Origin: Eggerthellaceae bacterium UBA5906
GTDB taxonomy: Bacteria; Actinomycetota; Coriobacteriia; Coriobacteriales; Eggerthellaceae
NCBI GenBank assembly: GCA_002431805.1
Contig: DJEE01000106.1
Coordinates: forward strand, 1 to 17,840
DNA length: 17,840 bases
Reading direction: 5' to 3'
This document shows, piece by piece, positions 1 through 7,768 of the stretch (position 1 is the first letter of the stretch; the number at the start of each line of letters is the position of its first letter). The position numbers and the translations under genes were made by a program. Below the pieces are notes generated by a model. That model had not been told where the DNA came from, searched no databases, and worked only from the letters and a program-made list of their open reading frames with translations.

Positions 1-2985
1 GCCGTGACGGGCAGCGCGGCTGCTGGTTTTACCATCACGAACGCGCATGAGGTCGAGAAAACTTCCGTGAACGCGGTGAAGGCGTGGAACGACAGCAACA
101 ACCAGGACGGTTTGCGCCCCGCATCCATTGAGGTGCAGCTGCTGGCCGACGGCATTGCCGAAGGTGCGCCCGTTAAGCTGAACGCTGCTAACAACTGGAG
201 CTACGCATGGGACGGCTTGGCTAAGTTCGCCAACGGCAAACAGGTTGCTTACACGGTTGCCGAGGTGAACGTGCCGGAGGGCTACACGTCTGCCGTGACG
301 GGCAGCGCGGCTGCCGGCTTCACCATTGCGAACACGCATACGGCGCAAACTACCAGCATCGGCGCGAAGAAGGTGTGGTCGGACGGCAACAACCAGGACG
401 GCCTGCGCCCTGCGCAGGTGACGGTGCGCCTGCTGGCTAACGGCGCCGAGGTTGCGTCCGCGCAGCTGAGCGAGGCAAGCGCCTGGGCCGCCACGTGGGA
501 TAACCTGCCCGTGTTCGCCAATGGCAGCAAGATTGCCTACAGCGTTACCGAGGACGCGGTGGAAGGTTACGCTACGTCGGTTGCGGGCAGCGCGGATGCC
601 GGCTTCACCATTACGAACATGCATGCGCCGGCGGTAACGCAGGTGAGCGTGAACAAGGTGTGGCTGGATTCCGAGGGCAACCCGCAGTCGGGCGTGCATC
701 CTGCCGTGACCGCGCAGCTGTATCGCACGGTGGCGGGGGAAACGCTGGCGCTGCCGGGCTATACGGTAACGCTTGACGAGGGCAACAGCTGGGCTGCGGC
801 CTGGACCAACCTGCCCGCAAAAGTGAACGGCGCGGATGCAACGTACAGCGTGCGCGAGGCCGACGTGCCGGCGGGCTATGTGCCCACGGTGGCGGACAAC
901 GGTGGCAATTCGTTCACTCTGGTGAACACGGCCGAGAAGCGCACGAGCGTAAGCGTGACAAAGGCGTGGAACGATTCCGATAACGCCGACAACATGCGCC
1001 CCGACTCCGTGACCGCGCGTTTGTGCACGGTTGACGCGCAGGGCAACGCGGTGGCGGTTGCGGGCAAGTCCGTTGAGCTTTCGGCAGCGAATAACTGGGC
1101 GTACACCTGGGATGACCTGGCCGTAAGCGATGCGGATGGCAACGAGCTTACGTACACGGTGCAGGAAGCGAACGTGCCGGAGGGCTACGAGGGCTCGGTG
1201 TCCGGCGGCATGGTTGATGGCGCATACGCGTTCACGCTGACGAACACGCACGAACTGAAGACGGTGGACATCAACGTGTCCAAGGTGTGGAACGACCAGA
1301 ACGATGTGGATGGCCTGCGTCCCGCGCAGGTGACGGCGCAGCTGTGCTACGTGAACGCGGCGGGCGAGACGGTGCCGGTTGAGGGTGCCGAGGAAAAGAC
1401 GCTTGACGAAGGCAACGGCTGGGCTGCGGCTTGGACGGGCTTGACGGCGAACGCCAGCGGCAAGGCCATCAAGTACACGGTGCGCGAGGCCAACGTGCCC
1501 GAGGGCTACACGTCGGCGGTGTCGGGCATCGATAACGGCGACGGCACGTACTTGTTCACCATGACGAACACGCACGAGGTTGAGGTTGCCGAATTCGCGC
1601 TAAGCGGCTACTCGGTGCAGTCGATTTCCGCGCCCACGCCCGCACCCGAGAAGGTGTGCTACGTGGACCCGAAGATCACCAAGGCCATGGTGGGCCGCAC
1701 GCTTGAAGGCGGCGAGTTCACGTTCCAGCTGGTTGACAAGGATACGGGTGCCGTCATTTCCGAGGCGCAGAACGATAAGCTGGGTAACATCGACTTCGAC
1801 GCTGCCAACAACGTAGCGGCGGAGGGCATGGATCCGTGCTGCTTGAAGTTCACAAATCCGGGTACCTATATGTACTACGTGCAGGAAAAACCTGATACGA
1901 GCGACCCGACGGTGGAATATTCCACCGAGCGCATTGAGTTCGTGGTGACCGTTGCCGAGGACGGCGGTGCGTTGAAGGCTACTGATATGCACTACGTGTA
2001 CTACAAGGACAAGAGCGACACGGTTGGCACGAAAATTGACGCAACGGATGGCGAGCCGTCTACGCATCCCACTATCACGAACCACGTGAAGCCTATTCAG
2101 CTGGGTCTGACCAAGGTCGATGCCGACACGCAGACTGCGCTGGCGGGTGCTACGTATGGACTGTATCGTGCGGGCGAAGGCAACACGCAAGTGCTGGTTG
2201 CTAAGGCCGTCAGCGATGCGACTGGCCATATGGCGTTCGTGGCTACGTCTGGCAATGCCGAGGTAATTTCGGAGGGCGTTGACTACTGGTTCGAGGAGAT
2301 TTCCGCACCGGAAGGCTACGCGCTTTCGGACGAGCCGACGCAGCACTTCCGTATCGCCCACGTAGGCGTAGGCTCTGATAGCAAGTACCAGTTGGTGTAT
2401 GACGATAAATCGAAGAGTCAGCTGTACGATGCGGGTACCACCATCGAATTCGGCGACGGCAAAACGCCCGTAACCGACAAGACGTTCAAGCCCATGGTCG
2501 CGAAGGTAAACTCCGCGCGCAATGGCTTGGCGGGTGCGAAGTTGGGCGTGCGCCAAGCCGATGCCACCACGCCGATTGAGGAGTGGGAGAGCAACGGCGC
2601 AGGCCATGTGCTCAACGGTTTGAAGGCCAACACGCAGTACGTGCTGTACGAGGCCGAGGCACCCGACGGGTTCGAGAAGGCGGCCGACGTAACGTTCATG
2701 CTTGACGAGCGCGGCAACATCTCGCTGGCTGATGGCGCATGGAACGGCAACACGCTGAATGCGTACGCAACTGATAGCCAGCTGAGCCTGGTGGACTACA
2801 CGAACAAGGAAATCGTCGAGAGCAAGCAGGTGCAGCGCGAGCAGGGCAAGCCCGCTGCTGGCAAAACCGGCAAGCTGACGCAAACGGGCGATCAGTCGCC
2901 GGTGCTGCCGCTGGCGCTAGCAGCCGTGGCGGCCTTGGCGGTATCAGTTGCCGCGGGCGCTGCGGCTAAGCGTCGCAAGCGCTAG
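1..2985 (+). CDS. Cna-B repeat, pilin-like cell-wall-anchored surface protein (5' end outside window)
   Basis: The frame is open from base 1, so the true start and signal peptide lie upstream. Five Cna-B-type domains begin near 61, 349, 634, 940 and 1261. Each keeps the isopeptide trio: a Lys in V-x-K-x-W, a Glu in Y-x-V-x-E-x-x-V-x-x-GY, and an Asn in the closing TN-x-H or VNT. About 1588-2097 resembles a streptococcal FctA/Spy0128 pilin domain (DPKITK start, YYVQE core). Two SpaA/prealbumin-like folds follow (about 2098-2390 and 2485-2720). The C-terminus is a sortase signal: LTQTG at 2875-2889, a hydrophobic stretch, then the basic tail KRRKR. The product is therefore probably exported and covalently anchored to the wall as an adhesin or pilus subunit, stiffened by intramolecular isopeptide bonds. 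The ligand is unknown. LTQTG instead of LPxTG is unusual. Neighbouring Cna-B units are similar in DNA, which suggests duplication of units within the gene. Confidence 0.93.
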   Translation, partial: AVTGSAAAGFTITNAHEVEKTSVNAVKAWNDSNNQDGLRPASIEVQLLADGIAEGAPVKLNAANNWSYAWDGLAKFANGKQVAYTVAEVNVPEGYTSAVTGSAAAGFTIANTHTAQTTSIGAKKVWSDGNNQDGLRPAQVTVRLLANGAEVASAQLSEASAWAATWDNLPVFANGSKIAYSVTEDAVEGYATSVAGSADAGFTITNMHAPAVTQVSVNKVWLDSEGNPQSGVHPAVTAQLYRTVAGETLALPGYTVTLDEGNSWAAAWTNLPAKVNGADATYSVREADVPAGYVPTVADNGGNSFTLVNTAEKRTSVSVTKAWNDSDNADNMRPDSVTARLCTVDAQGNAVAVAGKSVELSAANNWAYTWDDLAVSDADGNELTYTVQEANVPEGYEGSVSGGMVDGAYAFTLTNTHELKTVDINVSKVWNDQNDVDGLRPAQVTAQLCYVNAAGETVPVEGAEEKTLDEGNGWAAAWTGLTANASGKAIKYTVREANVPEGYTSAVSGIDNGDGTYLFTMTNTHEVEVAEFALSGYSVQSISAPTPAPEKVCYVDPKITKAMVGRTLEGGEFTFQLVDKDTGAVISEAQNDKLGNIDFDAANNVAAEGMDPCCLKFTNPGTYMYYVQEKPDTSDPTVEYSTERIEFVVTVAEDGGALKATDMHYVYYKDKSDTVGTKIDATDGEPSTHPTITNHVKPIQLGLTKVDADTQTALAGATYGLYRAGEGNTQVLVAKAVSDATGHMAFVATSGNAEVISEGVDYWFEEISAPEGYALSDEPTQHFRIAHVGVGSDSKYQLVYDDKSKSQLYDAGTTIEFGDGKTPVTDKTFKPMVAKVNSARNGLAGAKLGVRQADATTPIEEWESNGAGHVLNGLKANTQYVLYEAEAPDGFEKAADVTFMLDERGNISLADGAWNGNTLNAYATDSQLSLVDYTNKEIVESKQVQREQGKPAAGKTGKLTQTGDQSPVLPLALAAVAALAVSVAAGAAAKRRKR

Positions 2986-3009
2986 CCTGAAGGACCATCG
3001 TTTGATCAG

Positions 3010-3046
3010 GCGGCGGCGTGCCCCAACCCGGGCGCGCCGCCGCTTT
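3010..3046 (+). terminator. Rho-independent terminator of the surface protein gene
   Basis: GCGGCGGCG (3010-3018) pairs with CGCCGCCGC (3035-3043). The stem continues inward through a G-T wobble and four GC pairs to a six-base loop at 3024-3029. A short TTT tract follows. It begins 25 bases after the stop codon. The stem is strong but the U-tract is short. Confidence 0.7.
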
Positions 3047-3057
3047 GCGTCATGCGG

Positions 3058-3088
3058 CTGGGACAGTGCGCCGGGTGCACTGTCCCAG
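3058..3088. repeat. Perfect 12-bp hairpin (CTGGGACAGTGC arms)
   Basis: CTGGGACAGTGC (3058-3069) is perfectly inverted at 3077-3088, with a seven-base loop. It lies just behind the terminator. There is no U-tract, so it is more likely a dispersed hairpin repeat than a second terminator. Only one copy is visible in this window. Confidence 0.6.
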
Positions 3089-3125
3089 TTGGCAAGTTCG
3101 TTGCTGCCGCTCAACCGGTCGAACC

Positions 3126-3213
3126 GTGAACACGGGGACGGAGGTGGTGTTCAGAATTACCCGAGCATTCCTCGAAGATTCATCCTGAACACCACCTCCG
3201 TCCCCGCGTTCAC
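3126..3213. repeat. Palindromic repeat element, copy 1 of 3
   Basis: The left arm 3126-3153 starts GTGAACACGGGGACGG. The right arm 3186-3213 is its inverse at 27 of 28 positions, around a 32-base loop. The arm sequence recurs at 8549-8634 and 15956-16040. Its loop differs from those of copies 2 and 3. The GGGGACGG core resembles REP-type palindromes that IS200/IS605-like (RAYT) transposases are known to mobilise. No transposase is in the window. Confidence 0.85.
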
Positions 3214-3265
3214 GCAAGCGCCAAATCCGGCCGTCACTCCGCTCTTGCACTCGCCCCAAAAATGA

Positions 3266-3404
3266 AAAATGCGATACGTTTGGATTTTAATGGGCACTGT
3301 TCATGTAGTGGGCGTGCTTGCAACAGCGTTTTCCCAGTTCACACGCTTGTCTCCATCGTCGCTATTTTGTGGTTTGTAATTAAAATCCAAACGTATCGCA
3401 TTTT
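3266..3404. repeat. 139-bp element with perfect 26-bp terminal inverted repeats (MITE-like)
   Basis: The 26 bases at 3266-3291, containing GCGATACGTTTGGATTTTAA, are repeated in perfect inversion at 3379-3404. The 87 bases between them show no coding frame and are less GC-rich than the neighbouring genes. Long perfect ends on a short non-coding body fit a miniature inverted-repeat transposable element. I found no clear target-site duplication and only one copy here, so its mobility is inferred. Confidence 0.6.
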
Positions 3405-3693
3405 AGTCTTACGGGTGGGGTGGGCGTGCAGGATATGACGACCGAAAAGCAGGGGCGGGCGAGGTTGAAGCGGGTTTTGCGAATGAAGGGGCGGCCCTCA
3501 GGCACGCCGCCGCTTTTGCGTATAGCGCCCGTTCGCGCAAGCGGCGCGTTAAACTTTGCCCCGGTATTATTCTGTAACGAAAAGCGGTACAGTTCTGCCT
3601 GTTGCCAAGCTGTGGGTATTCGGCAATCACCTGGAAACACAGCTCGGGCATACTCGCAGCTGACAGATTACGCTTGCGCTGAAAGGACGGCTT

Positions 3694-4512
3694 ATGCGAG
3701 CGAACGATATGTACCAAGCGTGCGCGGATGCGCTGCGCGCCTATGCGGAAGGTGCCGGCTTCACGGACATGGTGGTTGGCCTGTCCGGCGGCATCGACTC
3801 TAGCGTTATTGCCACCATGTGCGCCGACACGTTCGGCCCTGAACACGTGCACAGCGTCATGCTGCCGGGGCCGTATTCCACCGAACACTCGCTTGATGAC
3901 GCACGCCAGCTGGCCGAAAACCTGGGCATTGAAACGCGCGTGGTGTCCATTTGCGAACCGTTCGAGGCGTTCGAAGCGGTGCTGCGTCGCTCGGGCTGCG
4001 GCAAGCTGGCAGGCACGGCGTCGGAGAACACGCAGGCACGCTGCCGCACCGTGGTGCTCATGGCGCTTTCCAACGCCAACAACTGGATGCTGGTGAACAC
4101 GGGCAACCGCAGCGAGTCCATGATGGGCTACTCCACGCTGTACGGCGACACTGCCGGCGCGTTTGCCCCTATTGGTGGCCTGTACAAAACCGACGTGTAC
4201 GCCGTTGCTCGCTGGCGCAATGAGCGCGCCGAGCGCGACGGCCAGGTGCCGCCCATCCCCGAGCACGTGCTGGTAAAGCCGCCCAGCGCCGAGCTTGCCC
4301 CTGGTCAGGAAGATGAAAAGTCCATGGGCATCGATTACCCCACGCTCGACCGCATGCTCATTGCGCATTACGAGCACGGCGTGAACGAAAACGGCTTGGT
4401 GGAGGCCGGTTTTAATCGTGCCGACGTGGAACGCGTGCTGGCAAAGGTGGAAAGCCAGGCTTTCAAGCGAGCTCTTGAGCCGCCGTTCCCCACCGTGAAG
4501 TTCTACGAATAA
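3694..4512 (+). CDS. nadE: NAD(+) synthetase, ammonia-dependent type
   Basis: This 272-residue cytosolic enzyme makes NAD+ from nicotinic acid adenine dinucleotide, ATP and ammonia, the last step of NAD synthesis. The ATP-pyrophosphatase P-loop SGGIDSS is at residues 31-37. SENTQARCRT and NTGNRSE, which help form the dinucleotide site, lie in the middle. The C-terminal part has the usual MGIDYPTLD stretch and a PPFPTVKF ending. No glutaminase (nitrilase) domain is present, and the length matches short NadE proteins of about 275 residues. The ATG follows GAAAGGA at a normal distance. The gene stands alone, downstream of repeats and 169 bases before the flavoprotein gene, with no obvious functional link to its neighbours. 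Confidence 0.95.
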   Translation: MRANDMYQACADALRAYAEGAGFTDMVVGLSGGIDSSVIATMCADTFGPEHVHSVMLPGPYSTEHSLDDARQLAENLGIETRVVSICEPFEAFEAVLRRSGCGKLAGTASENTQARCRTVVLMALSNANNWMLVNTGNRSESMMGYSTLYGDTAGAFAPIGGLYKTDVYAVARWRNERAERDGQVPPIPEHVLVKPPSAELAPGQEDEKSMGIDYPTLDRMLIAHYEHGVNENGLVEAGFNRADVERVLAKVESQAFKRALEPPFPTVKFYE

Positions 4513-4613
4513 AGGCCATGCGCTCACCTTCATCCTTGTGCGCGGCGTGCGGCGTTTGTCAGGAAGATGTGGCACCTTGCGGAAGCAAAGAGCCTGCGCT
4601 GCCTCTTGTGCGC

Positions 4614-4619
4614 TACTAT
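4614..4619 (+). promoter_or_regulatory. Possible -10 box for the flavoprotein gene
   Basis: TACTAT lies 62 bases before the flavoprotein ATG, in the nadE-flavoprotein gap. No good -35 box sits at the expected spacing, so this is a weak call. The gap (4513-4681) shows no clear terminator for nadE. Confidence 0.2.
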
Positions 4620-4681
4620 GGCCCCGATAGATGTCAGGGGCGCGTTTGCTGCGCCTGCTCCAACGGAAAGAGGCCTGCTTC

Positions 4682-6160
4682 ATGCAACGTCGAGCGTTCT
4701 TCAAGCTTGCGGGAATCGCCGCTGCTACGTGCGCAGCTGCGCCGGCGCTTTCCGCGTGCACCCAGGCGGCAACGCCTTCGGCCGAGGGAACGGGCGTGCT
4801 GGGGCAACCTGCGGTTTCGTTTTCCGCCTCGGTTGACGTGCTCATTTTAGGCAGCGGCGTTGCCGGGCTGTCTGCCGCCATGGACCCTGCCGAGGCGGGG
4901 CTTTCGGTTATGGTGGCCGAAAAGCTCGACGTGCTAGGCGGCGAAAGCTACGAGTCCAACGCCGTTATGGACGTGGTGGGCAGCCAAGTGCAAAAAGATG
5001 CCGGCATCACCGAAACCTGCGACGACGTATGGCCCAGCCGCCGCGAAACGCTGAAGGCGGCGGGCGTTACCGACTTAGATTTCGCAAAGCGCCTGTTCTA
5101 CGCGGCACCCGAATGGGTGGATCGCATGCGCGATTCCTACGGCGCTCAGTTTGCCGACCCTGCCACGTACACCGCCAACGAGGCGAACCGCCGCCGTGTG
5201 CTGCCGAAAAACGGCATCGGCGACACGGAAAGCCTCATGGTGCCGCTGCGCGATAAGCTTTCGGCAAAAGGCGTGCAGTTTTCCACGGGCTATTGCGCCA
5301 GCTCGTTCATCCTTGACGAGAACAATCAGGTTTGCGGCGTGCGCTTTGTAACGGGCAAAGACGTTGCCACTGTAGCCGACGTGCACGCACGTGCCGTGGT
5401 GGTTGCAACGGGCGGGTTCGCTAGCAATCAGGCGCTCGTGCGCGATTATCTGCCTGCGTGGCAGCGTGTGGGATGCTACACGGCTGCGTCTATGGGCGAG
5501 GGGCAGAAGCTGTGCCAAACGCTGGGCGCCAAGCTTGCCGACATGGGTGTTACTCCCTCGCTGACCAGCGATTTGCCGCAAGCGGCGGCCTGGAGCATGT
5601 TCGCCGTCACGCTGGTGGTGGACGCGCAGGGCAACCGGTTTGCCAACGAGGACTACATGCGCACGCTTGCTGCCACGTGTTTCACCGAGGAGCGTGGATA
5701 TTTCTGGACCATTTTCGACGGCCGCATTTCCGAGAGCGGCCAGTCGCGCAGTGCGGCACAAATCACGGCGAAGAACCCCTCGCGTGTGGTGGGGCCGTGC
5801 GCCACGGTGGCCGAACTTGCGGCGGCCATGGGCGTGTCGCAAGACGTGTTAGAAAAGACGATGGACCGCTATTCCGACATGGTTCGCGCAGGTAAAGATA
5901 CCGACTTCGGCCGCTTGCAGTTCCTGGACAACCTTAAGGCGCCTTATTACGCGCTCAAGCAGTTCCCCGTGCGTTTTCGCACGCGCGGCGGTGCGGTGGT
6001 GGACGAAAGCGGGCGGTTGCTTGACGGTTCCGGCAAGGCCATCCCGGGCGTGTACTGCTGCGGCGCCGCGGCGCAAGGCGGCGGCGAAAGCCTCACTACC
6101 AACGGCGCGTTCGGCGTGCTTGCAGGCCAGGCCGTGGCGGCAGACCTAAACGCGCAGTAG
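4682..6160 (+). CDS. Tat-exported lipoprotein FAD-dependent reductase (FAD_binding_2 / fumarate-reductase-like)
   Basis: The ATG at 4682 is chosen because it follows GGAAAGAGG by eight bases and opens a clear signal peptide. The frame extends further upstream, but that part is not signal-like. The 492-residue product starts with a twin-arginine motif (QRRAFFK) and a lipobox LSAC (Cys26), so it is probably a folded, Tat-exported lipoprotein outside the membrane. The FAD-binding GSGVAG is at 57-62 with an acidic residue at Glu80. The family's C-terminal FAD segment IPGVYCCG starts at 454. There is no heme or Fe-S domain. By remembered comparison with flavocytochrome c fumarate reductases, the catalytic Arg is kept (Arg327, NEDYMR). 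The substrate-site His is Arg433 (FRTRGG), and the usual NRLGGN Arg is missing (SLTTNG). Fumarate is therefore an unlikely substrate. Substrate and electron donor are unknown. A regulatory pair follows downstream. Confidence 0.9.
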   Translation: MQRRAFFKLAGIAAATCAAAPALSACTQAATPSAEGTGVLGQPAVSFSASVDVLILGSGVAGLSAAMDPAEAGLSVMVAEKLDVLGGESYESNAVMDVVGSQVQKDAGITETCDDVWPSRRETLKAAGVTDLDFAKRLFYAAPEWVDRMRDSYGAQFADPATYTANEANRRRVLPKNGIGDTESLMVPLRDKLSAKGVQFSTGYCASSFILDENNQVCGVRFVTGKDVATVADVHARAVVVATGGFASNQALVRDYLPAWQRVGCYTAASMGEGQKLCQTLGAKLADMGVTPSLTSDLPQAAAWSMFAVTLVVDAQGNRFANEDYMRTLAATCFTEERGYFWTIFDGRISESGQSRSAAQITAKNPSRVVGPCATVAELAAAMGVSQDVLEKTMDRYSDMVRAGKDTDFGRLQFLDNLKAPYYALKQFPVRFRTRGGAVVDESGRLLDGSGKAIPGVYCCGAAAQGGGESLTTNGAFGVLAGQAVAADLNAQ

Positions 6161-6247
6161 CCGGCTGGCTACCCGACCGCCTGGCGCAAGCGCCGCGCCC
6201 CTGCGCTAACGCGTCCTCGCCGGCGGCCGGCTCGCCACCCTTGGCTT

Positions 6248-6415
6248 CCGTGCGCGGTTTTGCAGGATTTTGGCCCACAAATCGGTATACTCCTGCCTTT
6301 CGTGCACGGTTTTCGAGACATGTTCCGGCGGATGGGGCACAAAGGCCCAGGTGGGGAAGGTCACGTTCTGGATTTTCGCCCGCTGGGCCCTGCGAAACCG
6401 TGCGCGGAAGGCAGG
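6248..6415. repeat. Nested inverted repeats with alternative pairing
   Basis: 6248-6266 pairs with 6389-6407 over 19 positions, using three G-U wobbles. 6292-6315 pairs with 6393-6415 over about 23 positions, with wobbles and one bulge. The two left arms share the motif GTGC(A/G)CGGTTTT, so only one helix can form at a time. Whether this is a regulatory RNA switch or the remains of a repeat element cannot be told from one copy. Confidence 0.5.
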
Positions 6416-6455
6416 GGCGTGCTCGCGAATGGAAGGCAGTGGGGTGCTCGCGATT
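6406..6455 (+). repeat. Tandem direct repeat, 2 x 25 bp
   Basis: 6406-6430 and 6431-6455 match at 22 of 25 positions with no gap. Both begin GGAAGGCAG and contain TGCTCGCGA. They end 50 bases before the kinase start, where an activator could bind, for example the cognate response regulator. That role is inferred from position only. Confidence 0.6.
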
Positions 6456-6493
6456 ACCCCTGGCGGCGTATGGCGCGCTGCGGGCGCGTGGCT

Positions 6494-6499
6494 TACTAT
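6494..6499 (+). promoter_or_regulatory. Possible -10 box giving a leaderless kinase mRNA
   Basis: TACTAT ends six bases before the kinase ATG at 6506, so transcription would start at or near the A of the ATG. No strong Shine-Dalgarno precedes that ATG, which fits a leaderless message of the kind common in actinobacteria. No clear -35 box is seen. Confidence 0.3.
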
Positions 6500-6505
6500 G
6501 AGCGC

Positions 6506-7765
6506 ATGGAAAACTTGCTGATGACACAACGAGACATGACAACCCGCGACTGGGCCATCGATGTGATGGTGATGCTGCTGGCGTTCGCGTTCGGCTGCGT
6601 GCAGCTGATGCTGACGGCGTCGTCTATCATCATCCCCGACCTGGCGCTGCGCCAATACCTGGGCACCGTAAACGTGGTCCCTGACCTGCAGGTATTCGTG
6701 GGCCTGGCCATGACGGTGGTGCCGCTGGTTTTGCGTCGCCGCTTCCCGCTGCCCGTGTTTGCCGCGTGCTTGGTTATATTCCTGGGGCTGCAGCTGAAGT
6801 TCTCGGGCTTTTCCATGACGGTGGTGGGCCCGCTTGTTGCGCTGTACACGGTTGCCGTGGAATGCGGCACCGCACCGGCGGTGGTGTGCGGCGTGCTGGC
6901 GGTGTTGTCGCTGCTGTTTGGCGACGCGCCCATGCAGGCGGCAAGCATGGTGTTCTTCACGCGCTTCCAAAACATTGCCCTGATGGTAGCGGCGGTGCTG
7001 GCAGGGTATGCCTACCGCACGCACACCGCGTATGTGCACGCGGTGGAGCAGCGCGCGGCCGAGGCCGAGCGCACGCGCGAGGAAGAGGCGGCCCGTCGCG
7101 TGGAAGAGGAACGCGTGCGCATTGCGCGCGAGGTGCATGACATCACGGCGCACTCGCTTTCGGCGGTAAGCATCCAGCTGGCGGCGGCCGAGCGCCTAGT
7201 GGAGCGAAACCCGCAGATGGCGAAGGAGGCGGTGTCTACGGCGCGCGCCACGGCAAAGCACGCGCTTGACGACATCCGCTCCATGATCGGCGTGCTGCGC
7301 CACGGCGACGACGTGGCCGAAACCATGCCGGCGGCGGGCACGAACCAAGTTGACGAACTGGTGTCGTATCTGCGCGGCGCCGACCTGGACGTTACGCTGG
7401 ACATGACGGATTACGACCGCGAACGCGTGCCGGCGCACATTGACATGGCGCTGTTCACCGTGGCGCGCGAGGCGTGCACGAACGTGGTGCGGCACGCGAA
7501 GGCGCAGCACGTGACGCTGCGGTTTGCGGCCGACGAGGTGGCGGCAACGTTGTTGGTTGCCGACGACGGCGCGGGCTGTGGGCAACGTGCGGCCGATGAT
7601 GCAGGCGCGGCGGCGCTTCCGCAGGCGGCCGATGGCGCAGGTCACGGCGTTGCGGGCATGGCTGAACGCGTGCATGTGCTCGGCGGCGCGTTTACGGCAG
7701 GCGATGGTGAAAACGGCGGCTTTTGCGTGCGTGCGCGCATTCCGCTTAAGGGAATGGAGGCGTAA
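6506..7765 (+). CDS. Membrane sensor histidine kinase (NarL-type, HisKA_3)
   Basis: This 419-residue kinase would sense a signal at the membrane and phosphorylate the response regulator encoded next. The N-terminal 170 residues form about six membrane segments with no large extracellular domain. A charged, coiled-coil-like linker follows (about 175-205). The dimerisation/phosphoacceptor motif REVHDITAHSLS carries His211. The ATPase part shows the N-box EACTNVVRHA (Asn326), a DDGAG glycine box and a GVAGMAERV segment. The start is uncertain. ATG 6506 lies just after a possible -10 box, and ATG 6521 has GGAAA upstream. The frame extends to 6260 but is not protein-like before 6506. The gene ends three bases before the regulator's ATG, so the two are surely co-transcribed. 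The signal and targets are unknown; the upstream flavoprotein gene is one candidate. Confidence 0.92.
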   Translation: MENLLMTQRDMTTRDWAIDVMVMLLAFAFGCVQLMLTASSIIIPDLALRQYLGTVNVVPDLQVFVGLAMTVVPLVLRRRFPLPVFAACLVIFLGLQLKFSGFSMTVVGPLVALYTVAVECGTAPAVVCGVLAVLSLLFGDAPMQAASMVFFTRFQNIALMVAAVLAGYAYRTHTAYVHAVEQRAAEAERTREEEAARRVEEERVRIAREVHDITAHSLSAVSIQLAAAERLVERNPQMAKEAVSTARATAKHALDDIRSMIGVLRHGDDVAETMPAAGTNQVDELVSYLRGADLDVTLDMTDYDRERVPAHIDMALFTVAREACTNVVRHAKAQHVTLRFAADEVAATLLVADDGAGCGQRAADDAGAAALPQAADGAGHGVAGMAERVHVLGGAFTAGDGENGGFCVRARIPLKGMEA

Positions 7766-7768
7766 AAC

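Larger units (their letters stand above)
2986..3693. other. Gene-poor intergenic stretch holding hairpins and two repeat elements
   Basis: I see no convincing gene in these 708 bases. From left to right they hold a rho-independent terminator (3010-3046), a 12-bp-stem hairpin (3058-3088), copy 1 of a palindromic repeat (3126-3213), a 139-bp element with 26-bp terminal inverted repeats (3266-3404), and about 290 bases of leader before nadE. Open frames here run across palindromes and look like by-products. The run TATTAT at 3565-3570 could be a -10 box for nadE, but I see no matching -35 box. Confidence 0.7.
6161..6505. other. Structured, repeat-rich region upstream of the sensor kinase
   Basis: No convincing gene lies here. 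A frame shared with the kinase extends leftward to 6260, but its translation does not look like protein. The region contains two left arms (6248-6266 and 6292-6315) that can each pair with one right arm near 6389-6415. It also has a TATACT hexamer at 6286-6291 and a tandem 25-bp repeat at 6406-6455. It may be an insertion of a dispersed repeat, a regulatory leader, or both. Confidence 0.6.

Noticed and set aside
1600..2883. 427-codon minus-strand open frame inside the surface protein gene
   Set aside because: It is opposite clear pilin-like domains, and its translation has antisense-type composition.
3420..3803. 127-codon plus-strand open frame running into nadE
   Set aside because: It overlaps the start of nadE in another frame, has no ribosome-binding site and does not resemble a protein.
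3409..4881. 490-codon minus-strand open frame over nadE
   Set aside because: It is an antisense shadow of nadE and the flavoprotein start, with no recognisable domain.
6260..6505. N-terminal extension of the sensor kinase
   Set aside because: The extended part has no signal or domain character and covers inverted and tandem repeats. The membrane domain starts cleanly after 6506.
6206..7153. 315-codon minus-strand open frame across the kinase leader
   Set aside because: It is mostly the antisense of the kinase membrane domain. Its leftmost part translates the inverted repeats and gives no recognisable protein.
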